From positions 1-7,419 of the forward strand of contig VBPB01000234.1 in NCBI GenBank assembly GCA_005893365.1: a stretch of 7,419 bases of DNA, read 5' to 3'. This DNA comes from Candidatus Eiseniibacteriota bacterium (lineage in GTDB: Bacteria; Eisenbacteria; RBG-16-71-46). Positions 1 to 7,419 of this stretch are shown piece after piece. The notes beneath the pieces are model-generated. The model ran no database searches. It saw nothing but the letters and a program-made list of their open reading frames with translations, and was not told where the DNA came from. Position 1 is the first letter of the stretch. The number at the start of each line of letters is the position of its first letter. The translations under genes and the position numbers were made by a program.

Positions 1-816
1 GCCAAGCGCACCCTGGCCGAGGCGCGCGAGTCCTTCGCGGTCCCGCGCGGGGAGGAGCGCGCCGCCCGGATCGACTCGGTGCTCGGCGTGATCTACCTCA
101 TCTTCAACGAGGGCTACTCGGCGACCGCGGGGGACGATTGGATGCGCCCCGCGCTGTGCGAGGAGGCGCTCCGCCTCGGCCGCATCCTCGCCGAGCTGGC
201 GCCGGGCGAACCGGAGGTCCACGGCCTGGTCGCGCTGATGGAGATCCAGGCCTCGCGCGCCGCCGCCCGGGTCGGCGCGGCGGGCGAGCCCATCCTGCTG
301 CTCGATCAGGATCGTGGCCGCTGGGATCACGTCTTGATCCGCCGCGGCTTGGCGGCGCTGGAGCGCGCCGAACGGCTGGGCGGCGCGCAGGGCGCTTACG
401 CGCTCCAGGCCGCGATCGCCGCCTGCCATGCCCGGGCACGCATCGGGGCGGAGACCGACTGGGCCCGCATCACCGCGCTCTACGAGGCGCTGGCGCGGAT
501 CGCGCCGTCCGCGATCGTGGAGCTCAACCGCGCGGTCGCCATCGGGATGGCGTTGGGCCCGGCCGCGGGCCTCGCGCGCGTCGACGCGCTGGTGGCGGAG
601 CCGGCGCTCCGGAGCTACCACCTGCTGCCGAGCGTGCGCGGCGACCTCCTGGTGAAGCTCGGGCGCCTGGACGAGGCGCGGGTGGAGTTCGAGCGCGCGG
701 CGGCGCTCACGCAGAATCGGCGCGAACGCACGCTGCTCTTGGGCCGCGCCGCCGCCTGCGTGCGCGAGCGGTCGCCGGACGCCGTTCGGGATCGGCACTC
801 GACGCCCGCGCCCTGA
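1..816 (+). CDS. ECF42-type RNA polymerase sigma factor, C-terminal part (5' truncated)
   Basis: The reading frame is open from base 1, so the start and the sigma-2 region lie outside the window; 271 residues are visible. The first residues (KRTLAEARESFAVP) look like the end of the sigma-4 DNA-binding helix. The rest is the long TPR-like C-terminal extension typical of ECF42 sigma factors: FNEGY (visible residues 35-39), DQDRGRW (102-108), TDW (152-154), LNRAVA (175-180), and a late TPR-like helix pair around LGRLDEARVEFERA. The family directs core RNA polymerase to its own promoters in the cytoplasm. Known members usually follow a gene for a DGPF/YCII-domain protein and have no classical anti-sigma factor; that partner would be upstream of this window. 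The product ends in a short, low-complexity tail before TGA at 814-816. Family assignment is confident; its target genes cannot be read from the window. Confidence 0.93.
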   Translation, partial: AKRTLAEARESFAVPRGEERAARIDSVLGVIYLIFNEGYSATAGDDWMRPALCEEALRLGRILAELAPGEPEVHGLVALMEIQASRAAARVGAAGEPILLLDQDRGRWDHVLIRRGLAALERAERLGGAQGAYALQAAIAACHARARIGAETDWARITALYEALARIAPSAIVELNRAVAIGMALGPAAGLARVDALVAEPALRSYHLLPSVRGDLLVKLGRLDEARVEFERAAALTQNRRERTLLLGRAAACVRERSPDAVRDRHSTPAP

Positions 817-835
817 CGGTGCTAGCCTTTGCATC

Positions 836-859
836 GGCGCGAGGCATGGTGCCCGCGCC
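836..859 (+). terminator. Possible terminator hairpin after the sigma factor gene
   Basis: GGCGCG-A-GGC (836-845) can pair with GCCCGCGCC (851-859), giving a 9-bp stem with one bulged A and a 5-base loop (ATGGT). It begins 19 bases after the sigma factor stop and is followed only by TTCG, not a T run. A weak intrinsic or Rho-assisted terminator is possible, but such stems also arise by chance in GC-rich DNA. Confidence 0.35.
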
Positions 860-903
860 TTCGATCCGCCGGCGGCTATGCCCCGGCGAGAGGAGGAAGT
901 CTC

Positions 904-1341
904 ATGTGTCACTCATCCCATGCCCACCGCGGCTGCGGCTGCGGAGCCCCGGGCGCCGAGTGGTCCACCCACCGCTATCAGCATCACCACTATCCCGGCG
1001 AGTCGTTCGGCGTGCGGCGCCCGCTCCGCTTCCTGGCCTGGAAGCTCGGTCTGGAGGAGCCGCAGGTGGTGGATCTGGCCACGATCCTCAACGACCTCAG
1101 GACCGAACGCGCTCAGTCGGAGGTCGATGACCGGCGCGCGCTGGCGTTGCTCGCCGATGCCGCTCAGGGCGAGAGCTTCGACCGCGACAAGGCGGCCGAG
1201 GCGGCCCGCCTGCGCACCCGGAGCGCGGAGCGGGTGCAGGAGAAGGTCGTGGACTCGTTGGCCCGCATCCACGCCCTGCTCAACGCCGATCAGCGCGGTC
1301 GCTTCGCCTATCTGCTCAGGACGGGCACCGTGCTGATGTAG
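904..1341 (+). CDS. Spy/CpxP-like (metal-resistance type) small helical protein with Cys/His-rich N-terminus
   Basis: The product is 145 aa. The start at 904 is chosen because AGGAGG lies at 891-896, 7 bases upstream; the frame is open back to 829, but that stretch has no ribosome site and no conserved look. Residues 1-30 carry C2, H3, H6, H8, C11, C13, H23 and H27-H29, a plausible metal-binding patch. Residues 40-145 are predicted helical and follow the Spy/CpxP/heavy-metal-sensor pattern: a first helix with LGLEEPQ and LNDLR, a middle acidic/basic helix, and a last helix with LNADQRGRFAYLL. Family members are usually periplasmic chaperones or metal sensors (CpxP, Spy, CnrX-like) with a signal peptide. 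This one has no hydrophobic N-terminal segment, so it is probably cytosolic or exported in another way. It stands alone between two hairpins. The family call rests on pattern recognition; a metal role is inference. Confidence 0.72.
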   Translation: MCHSSHAHRGCGCGAPGAEWSTHRYQHHHYPGESFGVRRPLRFLAWKLGLEEPQVVDLATILNDLRTERAQSEVDDRRALALLADAAQGESFDRDKAAEAARLRTRSAERVQEKVVDSLARIHALLNADQRGRFAYLLRTGTVLM

Positions 1342-1360
1342 GCCGGGTCGGCCGATCGCG

Positions 1361-1392
1361 AACATCGGGGCGCCGGTCGGCGCCCCGATGTT
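1361..1392 (+). terminator. Strong hairpin terminator after the Spy-like gene
   Basis: A perfect 14-bp inverted repeat: AACATCGGGGCGCC (1361-1374), loop GGTC, then GGCGCCCCGATGTT (1379-1392). It begins 20 bases after the stop codon at 1339-1341. The tail after the stem lacks a T run beyond the TT of the stem itself, as is common in GC-rich genomes. Its right arm contains the first in-frame ATG (1388) of the next reading frame, which argues against that ATG being used. Confidence 0.75.
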
Positions 1393-1479
1393 GTCCGCGA
1401 GCGCCAGGCAACGCGCATGGCCCCAATCGGTTGCTGTGGGCGGACGAGTGGGAGGCTCCCGTGGATTCGAGGGGAAGCA

Positions 1480-1497
1480 CCTGTCACGGGTGTCAGG
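1480..1497 (+). promoter_or_regulatory. Imperfect palindrome upstream of the sigma-54 activator gene (candidate operator)
   Basis: CCTGTCAC-GG-GTGTCAGG: the 8-base arms match at 7 of 8 positions. It ends 31 bases before the chosen start of the activator gene. It shares CACCTGTC with the palindrome at 4680-4695 and TGTC/GACA half-site content with the one at 3704-3716. It could be a site for autoregulation by the activator. The match is looser than between the other two sites. Confidence 0.35.
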
Positions 1498-1528
1498 GCC
1501 ATGTCAACTCGGCCCTTCGGCAAGAACG

Positions 1529-3661
<2,133 letters not shown>

Positions 3662-3703
3662 GCGCTGACTGCGGGCCTCCACCCTCAGGAGGTGCGGACC
3701 GGC

Positions 3704-3720
3704 CGACACTCTGTCGATTT
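3704..3720 (+). promoter_or_regulatory. Candidate upstream activator (enhancer) site 1
   Basis: CGACA (3704-3708), spacer CTC, TGTCG (3712-3716), then ATTT. It is a perfect 5-base inverted repeat with a 3-base spacer. The same string with a 2-base spacer recurs at 4682-4697. It lies 43 bases after the activator stop and its centre is about 119 bp upstream of the -24 GG of the sigma-54-like promoter at 3827-3843. Fis-type activators typically bind such dyads 100-200 bp upstream of their promoters. Binding by the neighbouring activator is inferred. Confidence 0.5.
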
Positions 3721-3826
3721 TCCCGCAGCGGTCGCGACCACGCTCGTCTCCGCCTGGCGGACATCTTCCCCCCGCATCTGCCGCGCACGATTGCGGTCCC
3801 GGTCGCCGAGCCCTCCGTGGCCCAGG

Positions 3827-3843
3827 CTGGCACGCGCCTTGAG
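3827..3843 (+). promoter_or_regulatory. Sigma-54-like (-24/-12) promoter upstream of the beta-barrel gene
   Basis: CTGGCACG-CGCC-TTGAG. The -24 half matches the consensus YTGGCACG fully, and the -12 half is TTGA instead of TTGC. The distance from GG (3829-3830) to the GC-equivalent position (3841-3842) is the required 12 bp. Transcription would start near 3854, leaving a leader of about 107 bases before ATG 3961. The mismatch at the -12 C weakens the call; position next to a sigma-54 activator gene and below an enhancer-like dyad supports it. Confidence 0.5.
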
Positions 3844-3853
3844 ATGGGCGGCA

Positions 3854-3960
3854 TGGAACGCGAAGCACGGGCGGGCGGCGGCTCGCTGCGCCGCCACCGG
3901 CTCTCGGGTCCCGCTCCGCGCGACCCGGTCATGAGGCAGCAGCGGCAGAGGAGGAGTGCG
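3854..3960 (+). other. Predicted structured 5' leader of the beta-barrel mRNA
   Basis: If the promoter at 3827-3843 is used, this stretch is untranslated. It contains two potential hairpins: GGCGGCG/CGCCGCC (3874-3880 with 3889-3895) and CGGGTC/GACCCG (3905-3910 with 3922-3927). It ends with the ribosome site AGGAGGAG just before ATG 3961. An ATG-led frame runs through it (from 3841 region and 3931) in phase with the gene, but the translation there is Arg-rich and would hide the signal peptide. The whole intergenic stretch 3662-3960 otherwise holds only the sites listed. Confidence 0.25.
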
Positions 3961-4602
3961 ATGAACATCATGAGAGGGGCATTCGTGGCCGCGGCGCTCG
4001 CGGCGCTGATCGTGGGGGCCACGGCCGGCGACGCGCTCGCGGACGGCAACGGCCTGGATCCGGGGGCCGAGGTATCGCTCATGGGCGGCGTTCAGGCCCT
4101 GAATCACAACGACACCGCGCTGCCGGACCGCTTCATCGACATTCCGGCGGTCGCCGCATTGACCTACCACCTGACCCGGAACCTGGCGGTCGAGGGGGAG
4201 TTCACCTGGATGATCCCGGTCTCGCAGAGGGTGACGCTGGGGCCGGGCACCAGTAAGGACATGAAGACCCCGCACATCCTGGCCTACCAGGCGAATCTCC
4301 GGGCGAGCTGGCCCAACAACTCACACTGGACACCGTACCTCGCGGGCGGCGCCGGAGCGGTCACGTTCCTGTCCAACACCGACTCGGACCGGCTGCCGGC
4401 ACTGGACAAGTCGCAGACGGCGTTCGCCATCAACTTCGGGACCGGCGCGAGCTACGGCCTGGCTTCGCAGTGGGCGGTGCGCGCGGACTTTCGCGAGTTC
4501 GCGGCGTTTCCATCGAGGGACGCGGCCGGCCTCTCCACCGCCGGCAAAGCGGATCCGATCTGGATGGAGCGCGGCACGGTGGGTCTCGCCTATCGGTTCT
4601 AG
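3961..4602 (+). CDS. Small outer-membrane beta-barrel protein
   Basis: The product is 213 aa. The start at 3961 has AGGAGGAG directly upstream and opens a clear signal peptide: MNIMR, a hydrophobic core (residues 6-22), and an ALA cleavage site at 25-27 before DGNG. ATG 3970 is a minor alternative. The mature part alternates short amphipathic strands with polar turns (for example LTYHLTRNLAVEGEFTW, a middle strand with TPYLAGGAGAVTF, and WAVRADFREFA). It ends in GLAYRF, the terminal Phe being the usual recognition signal for the BAM assembly complex. Size and layout fit an 8-stranded OmpA/OmpW-like barrel (OMP_b-brl type). The transported or bound substrate is unknown. It is a single-gene unit with its own sigma-54-like promoter and terminator, placed between the activator and the efflux operon, which suggests a role in the same envelope response. 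Confidence 0.85.
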   Translation: MNIMRGAFVAAALAALIVGATAGDALADGNGLDPGAEVSLMGGVQALNHNDTALPDRFIDIPAVAALTYHLTRNLAVEGEFTWMIPVSQRVTLGPGTSKDMKTPHILAYQANLRASWPNNSHWTPYLAGGAGAVTFLSNTDSDRLPALDKSQTAFAINFGTGASYGLASQWAVRADFREFAAFPSRDAAGLSTAGKADPIWMERGTVGLAYRF

Positions 4603-4622
4603 TCCGCGGGCCGATCAGCCGC

Positions 4623-4657
4623 GACGCCGGGTCCCGCAAGGGGCCCGGCGTCTTGTT
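4623..4657 (+). terminator. Hairpin terminator after the beta-barrel gene
   Basis: A 13-bp stem, GACGCCGGGTCCC (4623-4635) with GGGGCCCGGCGTC (4640-4652), with one G-T wobble and a GCAA loop of the stable GNRA class. It starts 20 bases after the stop codon and is followed by TTGTT. This is the same distance from the stop as the hairpin at 1361. It separates the beta-barrel gene from the enhancer-like site and promoter of the next operon. Confidence 0.75.
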
Positions 4658-4679
4658 CGACCCCAACTCCCCCCGACCG

Positions 4680-4697
4680 ATCGACACCTGTCGATTT
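4680..4697 (+). promoter_or_regulatory. Candidate upstream activator (enhancer) site 2
   Basis: ATCGACA-CC-TGTCGAT (4680-4695) is a perfect 7-base inverted repeat with a 2-base spacer, followed by TT. From CGACA through ATTT it matches the site at 3704-3720 except for one spacer base. Its centre is about 105 bp upstream of the -24 GG of the sigma-54-like element at 4791-4807, giving nearly the same geometry as at the preceding gene. A TetR-type or other repressor operator is the main alternative reading. Confidence 0.55.
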
Positions 4698-4790
4698 CAC
4701 TACACCGGATATCGGCCCCTGGCGTCCGGTTCATCGACCTTCCACGCGGCAAACCATTTCATCGCACGGCCCCGCCGCACTTTCTCAGGT

Positions 4791-4807
4791 TCGGCACGGA
4801 ACTTGGT
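4791..4807 (+). promoter_or_regulatory. Sigma-54-like (-24/-12) promoter of the small-protein/efflux operon
   Basis: TCGGCACG-GAAC-TTGGT. It matches the consensus TGGCACG-N4-TTGC except T to C at the first base and G in place of the -12 C. GG (4793-4794) to the GC-equivalent (4805-4806) is 12 bp, the required register. Transcription would begin near 4818, only about 16 bases before ATG 4834, just ahead of the ribosome site GAGGAG (4821-4826). That is short but workable. Confidence 0.45.
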
Positions 4808-4833
4808 GATGGCGTGATGCGAGGAGAACGACC

Positions 4834-5070
4834 ATGAGCCAGGCCTACGTCGAACGTGTGATCGGGTTGTTGGCAACGGACGAGGCGCTGCGTCGCCGAT
4901 TCGTAGCGGACCCACGCGGGACGCTCCAGCAGCTCGTCGAGGGCGGGGTGCAGCTCAACGGGTGTGAGCGTCACGCGCTCGCCTCGCTCGATCCCGACCA
5001 ACTGAAGCGCTTCGCGGCCGCGATCGACGCCCGCCTGCAGAAGGCGGACCTCAAGGAAGGTGCGCAATGA
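4834..5070 (+). CDS. NHLP/Os1348-clan small protein (RiPP-leader-like), first gene of efflux operon
   Basis: The product is 78 aa. The start at 4834 has GAGGAG 7 bases upstream. The sequence follows the pattern of Nif11/NHLP-clan leader-like proteins such as the Os1348 or Franean1_4349 groups: an opening helix YVERVIGLLATDEALRRRF (5-23), the ADPRGTLQQL turn and helix (25-34), then a helix after GVQLNGCERHALASLD (38-53), and a final helix to LQKADLK. There is one Cys (C44), no signal peptide and no membrane segment. The GG at 37-38 lies inside the folded pattern and no core peptide rich in Cys, Ser or Thr follows. So it may be a stand-alone domain rather than a true RiPP precursor. Its stop overlaps the start of the TolC-family gene by 4 bp (ATGA at 5067-5070), so it is translationally coupled to the efflux genes. 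Function unknown; family call is by pattern only. Confidence 0.7.
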   Translation: MSQAYVERVIGLLATDEALRRRFVADPRGTLQQLVEGGVQLNGCERHALASLDPDQLKRFAAAIDARLQKADLKEGAQ

Positions 5071-6641
5071 AGATCCCGTCGCCGGTGCGGACGCTGGCAG
5101 TGGCGCTGGTGCTCTCCAGCGTCGTGCCGGGTGCGGCACTCTCCGCCCAGCGCGACCTGACGCTCGACCAGGCGATCGGCCTCGCGCTGCGCGGCAACGA
5201 GGGGCTCGTGATCGAGCGGCACGCGCTCGCCGCCGCCCGGGCGCGCGAGACTGCGGCCAAGGGCGCCTACGACCCGATCCTCGAGCTGAGCGGCGGCTGG
5301 TCCAAGTCGAGCCAACCGCTGAACTCGGCGTATCCGGGAGCCGTCACTCCGATCGCTCCCGAGGCCCGGGCCCGAGAGGCCGGTGTTTCGCTCGAGCAGC
5401 TGCTTCCGAGCGGTGGTGTGGTGGCGCTGCGGGCGAGCGGCTCGCGCGAGACGACCGATGGCACGCTGGCCCTCTTGTCCCCGGCCTTCCGCACGCGCGT
5501 CGGCATCGAGTTCCGCCAGCCGCTCCTGCGCGACCTCGCCACCGACGCGGCGCGGCGCGACGTGCGCGCGGCCCGGTCGGACCGTCGGGGCGCGATCGCC
5601 TCGCTCCGTCGCGCCGTCAGCGAGACCATCGCCGCCGTCGAGCAGTCCTACTGGACGCTGGTTGCGGCACGGCTCGGCGTCCAGGTGCGCGAAGAGGCGG
5701 TGCGGCTCGCGGAGGCGCAGCTGGTGGAGACGCAAGCCCGCGTGCGGACCGGCACCGTGCCGAGGACCGAGCTGGCGCAGCCCCAGGCCGAGCGGGAGCG
5801 GCGGTTGGGCGAGCTGCTCGCCGCCCGCGAAGCCCAAGCCCGCTCGGAGAACACCCTCAAGCTGCTGATCCTGACGGGCGCCGGTGATCCGCTGTGGGAG
5901 GCGCAGCTCGCTCCGGCCGAGAGCGCGGGAGTCGACACGACGCCGATCGATGTCGCCGCCGCGATGCGACACGCGCTCGCGAGCCGCCCGGAGCTCGAGC
6001 TCGCCGCATCCGTGGTGGAGCGCCGGCGGGCGGAGACGGGGTTCGCCCGCAATGGAATCTGGCCCAGCCTGGATGCGGTCGTCTCCTACGATCGTTTCGG
6101 CCTCGCCGGCTCGGCCAGTCCGTCGGGGCCAGGCGGGAGCATCCCGGGTCGGCTGAGCGGCGGCCTCGGCCAGTCGTTCGAGACCCTGGGGGACGGCGAC
6201 TTCGACGCCGCGCGGGTCGCGCTGGTGTTGGGCCTGCCGATCCGCAACCGGGCGGCGCGCGGCAGTGCCGAGGCGGCCCGCCGGGTGGAGCGCCAGGCGG
6301 AGGCCGAGCTGGCCAGCGTGCGCAAGGCGATCCGTGCCGAGGTGCTCGACGCCGCCGCCGCGCTCGAGACCGCAGACCAGCGCATCGGCGCGGCCCGCGC
6401 CGGCCGTGAGGCCGCGGAAACGCAGCTCTCGGCCGAACGCGACCGGTTCGCGACCGGGCTCACCACCAACTTCCTGGTGCTGACGCGCCAGAACGATCTT
6501 TCCCGCGCGCGGCTCGATGAGATCTCGGCGCTCACCGACTACCGGCGGGCGCGGACCGAGATGGCGCGCGCCCGCGGGTCGCTGATCGAAGACCGCGGGG
6601 TCCAGGTAGACGAAACCGCACTTACCGGAGGCTCGAGATGA
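5067..6641 (+). CDS. TolC-family outer-membrane efflux channel
   Basis: The product is 524 aa. It starts in the ATGA overlap with the preceding gene. The signal peptide has MKIPSPVR, a hydrophobic core (9-25) and an ALSA site at 24-27; there is no lipobox Cys, so it is not lipid-anchored. Two outer-membrane efflux protein (OEP) repeats are visible: the first begins at LTLDQAIGLALRGN (31-44), the second at IDVAAAMRHALASRPELELA (about 294-313). Each has a long helical hairpin rich in Ala, Arg and Glu, with strand segments between (YDPILELSGGWS; PSLDAVVSYDRFG). Trimers of this family form the outer-membrane duct of tripartite pumps. The adaptor gene follows with another 4-bp overlap (6638-6641), so channel and adaptor are surely made together. 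Length is slightly above the usual 420-480 aa, partly from a Gly/Ser/Pro-rich loop after the second strand pair (about 347-375). Substrate cannot be deduced. Confidence 0.93.
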   Translation: MKIPSPVRTLAVALVLSSVVPGAALSAQRDLTLDQAIGLALRGNEGLVIERHALAAARARETAAKGAYDPILELSGGWSKSSQPLNSAYPGAVTPIAPEARAREAGVSLEQLLPSGGVVALRASGSRETTDGTLALLSPAFRTRVGIEFRQPLLRDLATDAARRDVRAARSDRRGAIASLRRAVSETIAAVEQSYWTLVAARLGVQVREEAVRLAEAQLVETQARVRTGTVPRTELAQPQAERERRLGELLAAREAQARSENTLKLLILTGAGDPLWEAQLAPAESAGVDTTPIDVAAAMRHALASRPELELAASVVERRRAETGFARNGIWPSLDAVVSYDRFGLAGSASPSGPGGSIPGRLSGGLGQSFETLGDGDFDAARVALVLGLPIRNRAARGSAEAARRVERQAEAELASVRKAIRAEVLDAAAALETADQRIGAARAGREAAETQLSAERDRFATGLTTNFLVLTRQNDLSRARLDEISALTDYRRARTEMARARGSLIEDRGVQVDETALTGGSR

Positions 6642-7419
6642 GAAAGCGCATGGTGTTCATGCTGGCGGTGATGACGCTGTTCATCACCACGCTCGGCCTG
6701 GTGAAGGTCGCGCAGATCCGGGCGGCGATCGCCCAGCACGCGTCGTTCCAGATGCCGCCCGAGGCCGTGACCACGGTGGTCGCGCGGCAGGACGAGTGGC
6801 CGGCGTCCCTGAGCGCGATCGGGAGCGTCATGGCCGTGCACGGCGTCACGGTGAGCGCCGATCTGCCCGGCCTGGTCGACCGGATCGAGTTCGACTCGGG
6901 CCGCAAGGTCGCCGCGGGCGAGGTGCTGGTGCGGCTCGATACCGATCAGGAACAGGCGCAGCTGGCCGCCGCGGCGGCGCAAAGCGAGCTCGCGAATCTC
7001 AATCTCGCGCGGGCGACCCAGCTGCTCGAGAAGGGCGTGGTGGCCGAGGCGGAGCACGACCGCTTCGCGGCCGAGGCCAAGACCGCGGAGGCGCACGTGG
7101 GCGAGATGCGGGCCACGATCCAGCGCAAGACCATCCGGGCCCCGTTCGCCGGCGTGCTGGGGCTCCGGCAGGTGAACCTGGGCCAGTACCTGAAGGGGGG
7201 CGACCCGGTCGTTCCCCTGCAGTCGATGGATCCGATCTACGTGAACTTCTCCGTGCCGCAGCAGGACGTCGCCTCACTCAAGGTCGGCGCCCAGGTCCGC
7301 GTGGCCGCGGACAGCATGCGGCTCACCCGGTCGGTCGGCACGATCACGGCCATCAACTCGCAGGTTGACGAGGCGACCCGCAACGTGCAGGTCCAGGCCA
7401 CGTTCCGGAATCCCCTCGG
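6638..7419 (+). CDS. RND efflux periplasmic adaptor (MexH/AcrA-like), 3' truncated by window end
   Basis: The frame is open from ATG 6638 to the window edge: 260 visible residues, about two thirds of the usual 350-400. GGAGG at 6627-6631 serves as ribosome site, inside the end of the channel gene. Residues 5-25 form a hydrophobic segment that anchors or exports the protein. Next come the first lipoyl half (about 66-102, with SADLPGLVDRIEF and GEVLVRLD), a short alpha-hairpin (103-163, LLEKGVVAEAEHDRFAAEA), the second lipoyl half (164-195, TIRAPFAGVLGLRQVNLGQY) and the start of the beta-barrel (MDPIYVNFSVPQQDV). RAPFAGVLGLRQVNLGQYL is characteristic of adaptors of the MexH/MdtA class, which link an inner-membrane RND pump to a TolC-type channel. 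The pump gene should follow outside the window. Family assignment is very secure; substrate class is not visible. Confidence 0.95.
   Translation, partial: MRKRMVFMLAVMTLFITTLGLVKVAQIRAAIAQHASFQMPPEAVTTVVARQDEWPASLSAIGSVMAVHGVTVSADLPGLVDRIEFDSGRKVAAGEVLVRLDTDQEQAQLAAAAAQSELANLNLARATQLLEKGVVAEAEHDRFAAEAKTAEAHVGEMRATIQRKTIRAPFAGVLGLRQVNLGQYLKGGDPVVPLQSMDPIYVNFSVPQQDVASLKVGAQVRVAADSMRLTRSVGTITAINSQVDEATRNVQVQATFRNPL

Noticed and set aside
817..834. CGGTGCTAGCCTTTGCAT as a sigma-54 promoter for the Spy-like gene
   Set aside because: Spacing is 13 bp rather than 12, the -24 half is poor beyond GG, and no enhancer-like dyad lies upstream.
138..1130. 330-codon plus-strand frame overlapping the sigma factor and Spy-like genes
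   Set aside because: Arg/Gly/Pro/Ala-rich low-complexity translation with no motif; it crosses two well-supported genes in another phase.
1418..1434. TGG-CCCCAATCGG-TTGC as a sigma-54 promoter for the activator gene
   Set aside because: The GG-to-GC distance is 14 bp instead of 12, which RpoN does not tolerate.
3674..3693. CCTCC-ACCCTCA-GGAGG as terminator of the activator gene
   Set aside because: Only a 5-6 bp stem with a 7-base loop and no T run; too weak to call.
4971..5972. Minus-strand frame of 333 codons opposite the channel gene
   Set aside because: Shadow of the TolC-family gene; no recognisable domain and no ribosome site.

Overview
The window is a very GC-rich bacterial stretch with every supported gene on the + strand. 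The TolC-type outer-membrane channel, the RND periplasmic adaptor and the small beta-barrel ending in Phe point to a diderm (Gram-negative-type) host. The strong G/C bias at third codon positions and the gene mix (ECF42-type sigma factor, Spy/CpxP-like protein, GAF-type sigma-54 activator, NHLP-clan small protein) would suit a proteobacterial, myxobacterial, Gemmatimonadota-like or uncultured soil lineage. The sequence alone does not settle which.

Layout: (1) 1-816, the C-terminal part of an ECF42-type sigma factor, cut by the window edge. (2) 904-1341, a small Spy/CpxP-like helical protein with a Cys/His-rich N-terminus and no signal peptide, closed by a perfect 14-bp hairpin. (3) 1529-3661, a sigma-54 enhancer-binding protein with two GAF sensor domains, an intact AAA+ domain with GAFTGA, and a Fis-type HTH. 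(4) 3961-4602, a secreted small outer-membrane beta-barrel protein, closed by a 13-bp hairpin. (5) 4834 to the window end, a tightly coupled operon: a 78-aa NHLP/Os1348-like protein, a TolC-family channel and an RND adaptor (cut at the right edge). Both junctions are 4-bp ATGA overlaps. The RND pump gene would be expected just beyond the window.

The most interesting signal is regulatory. Two intergenic regions downstream of the activator gene each carry a nearly identical palindrome, CGACA-N2/3-TGTCG followed by ATTT. Each palindrome lies about 105-120 bp upstream of a -24/-12-like element (TGGCACG-N4-TTGA and CGGCACG-N4-TTGG) with the correct 12-bp GG-to-GC register. That is the architecture of an enhancer site plus sigma-54 promoter. 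I infer that the GAF-type activator controls both the beta-barrel gene and the small-protein/efflux operon. A looser related palindrome lies just upstream of the activator's own start and may serve autoregulation. The co-transcription of a RiPP-leader-like small protein with a tripartite efflux system under such control is the best candidate here for an under-described system.
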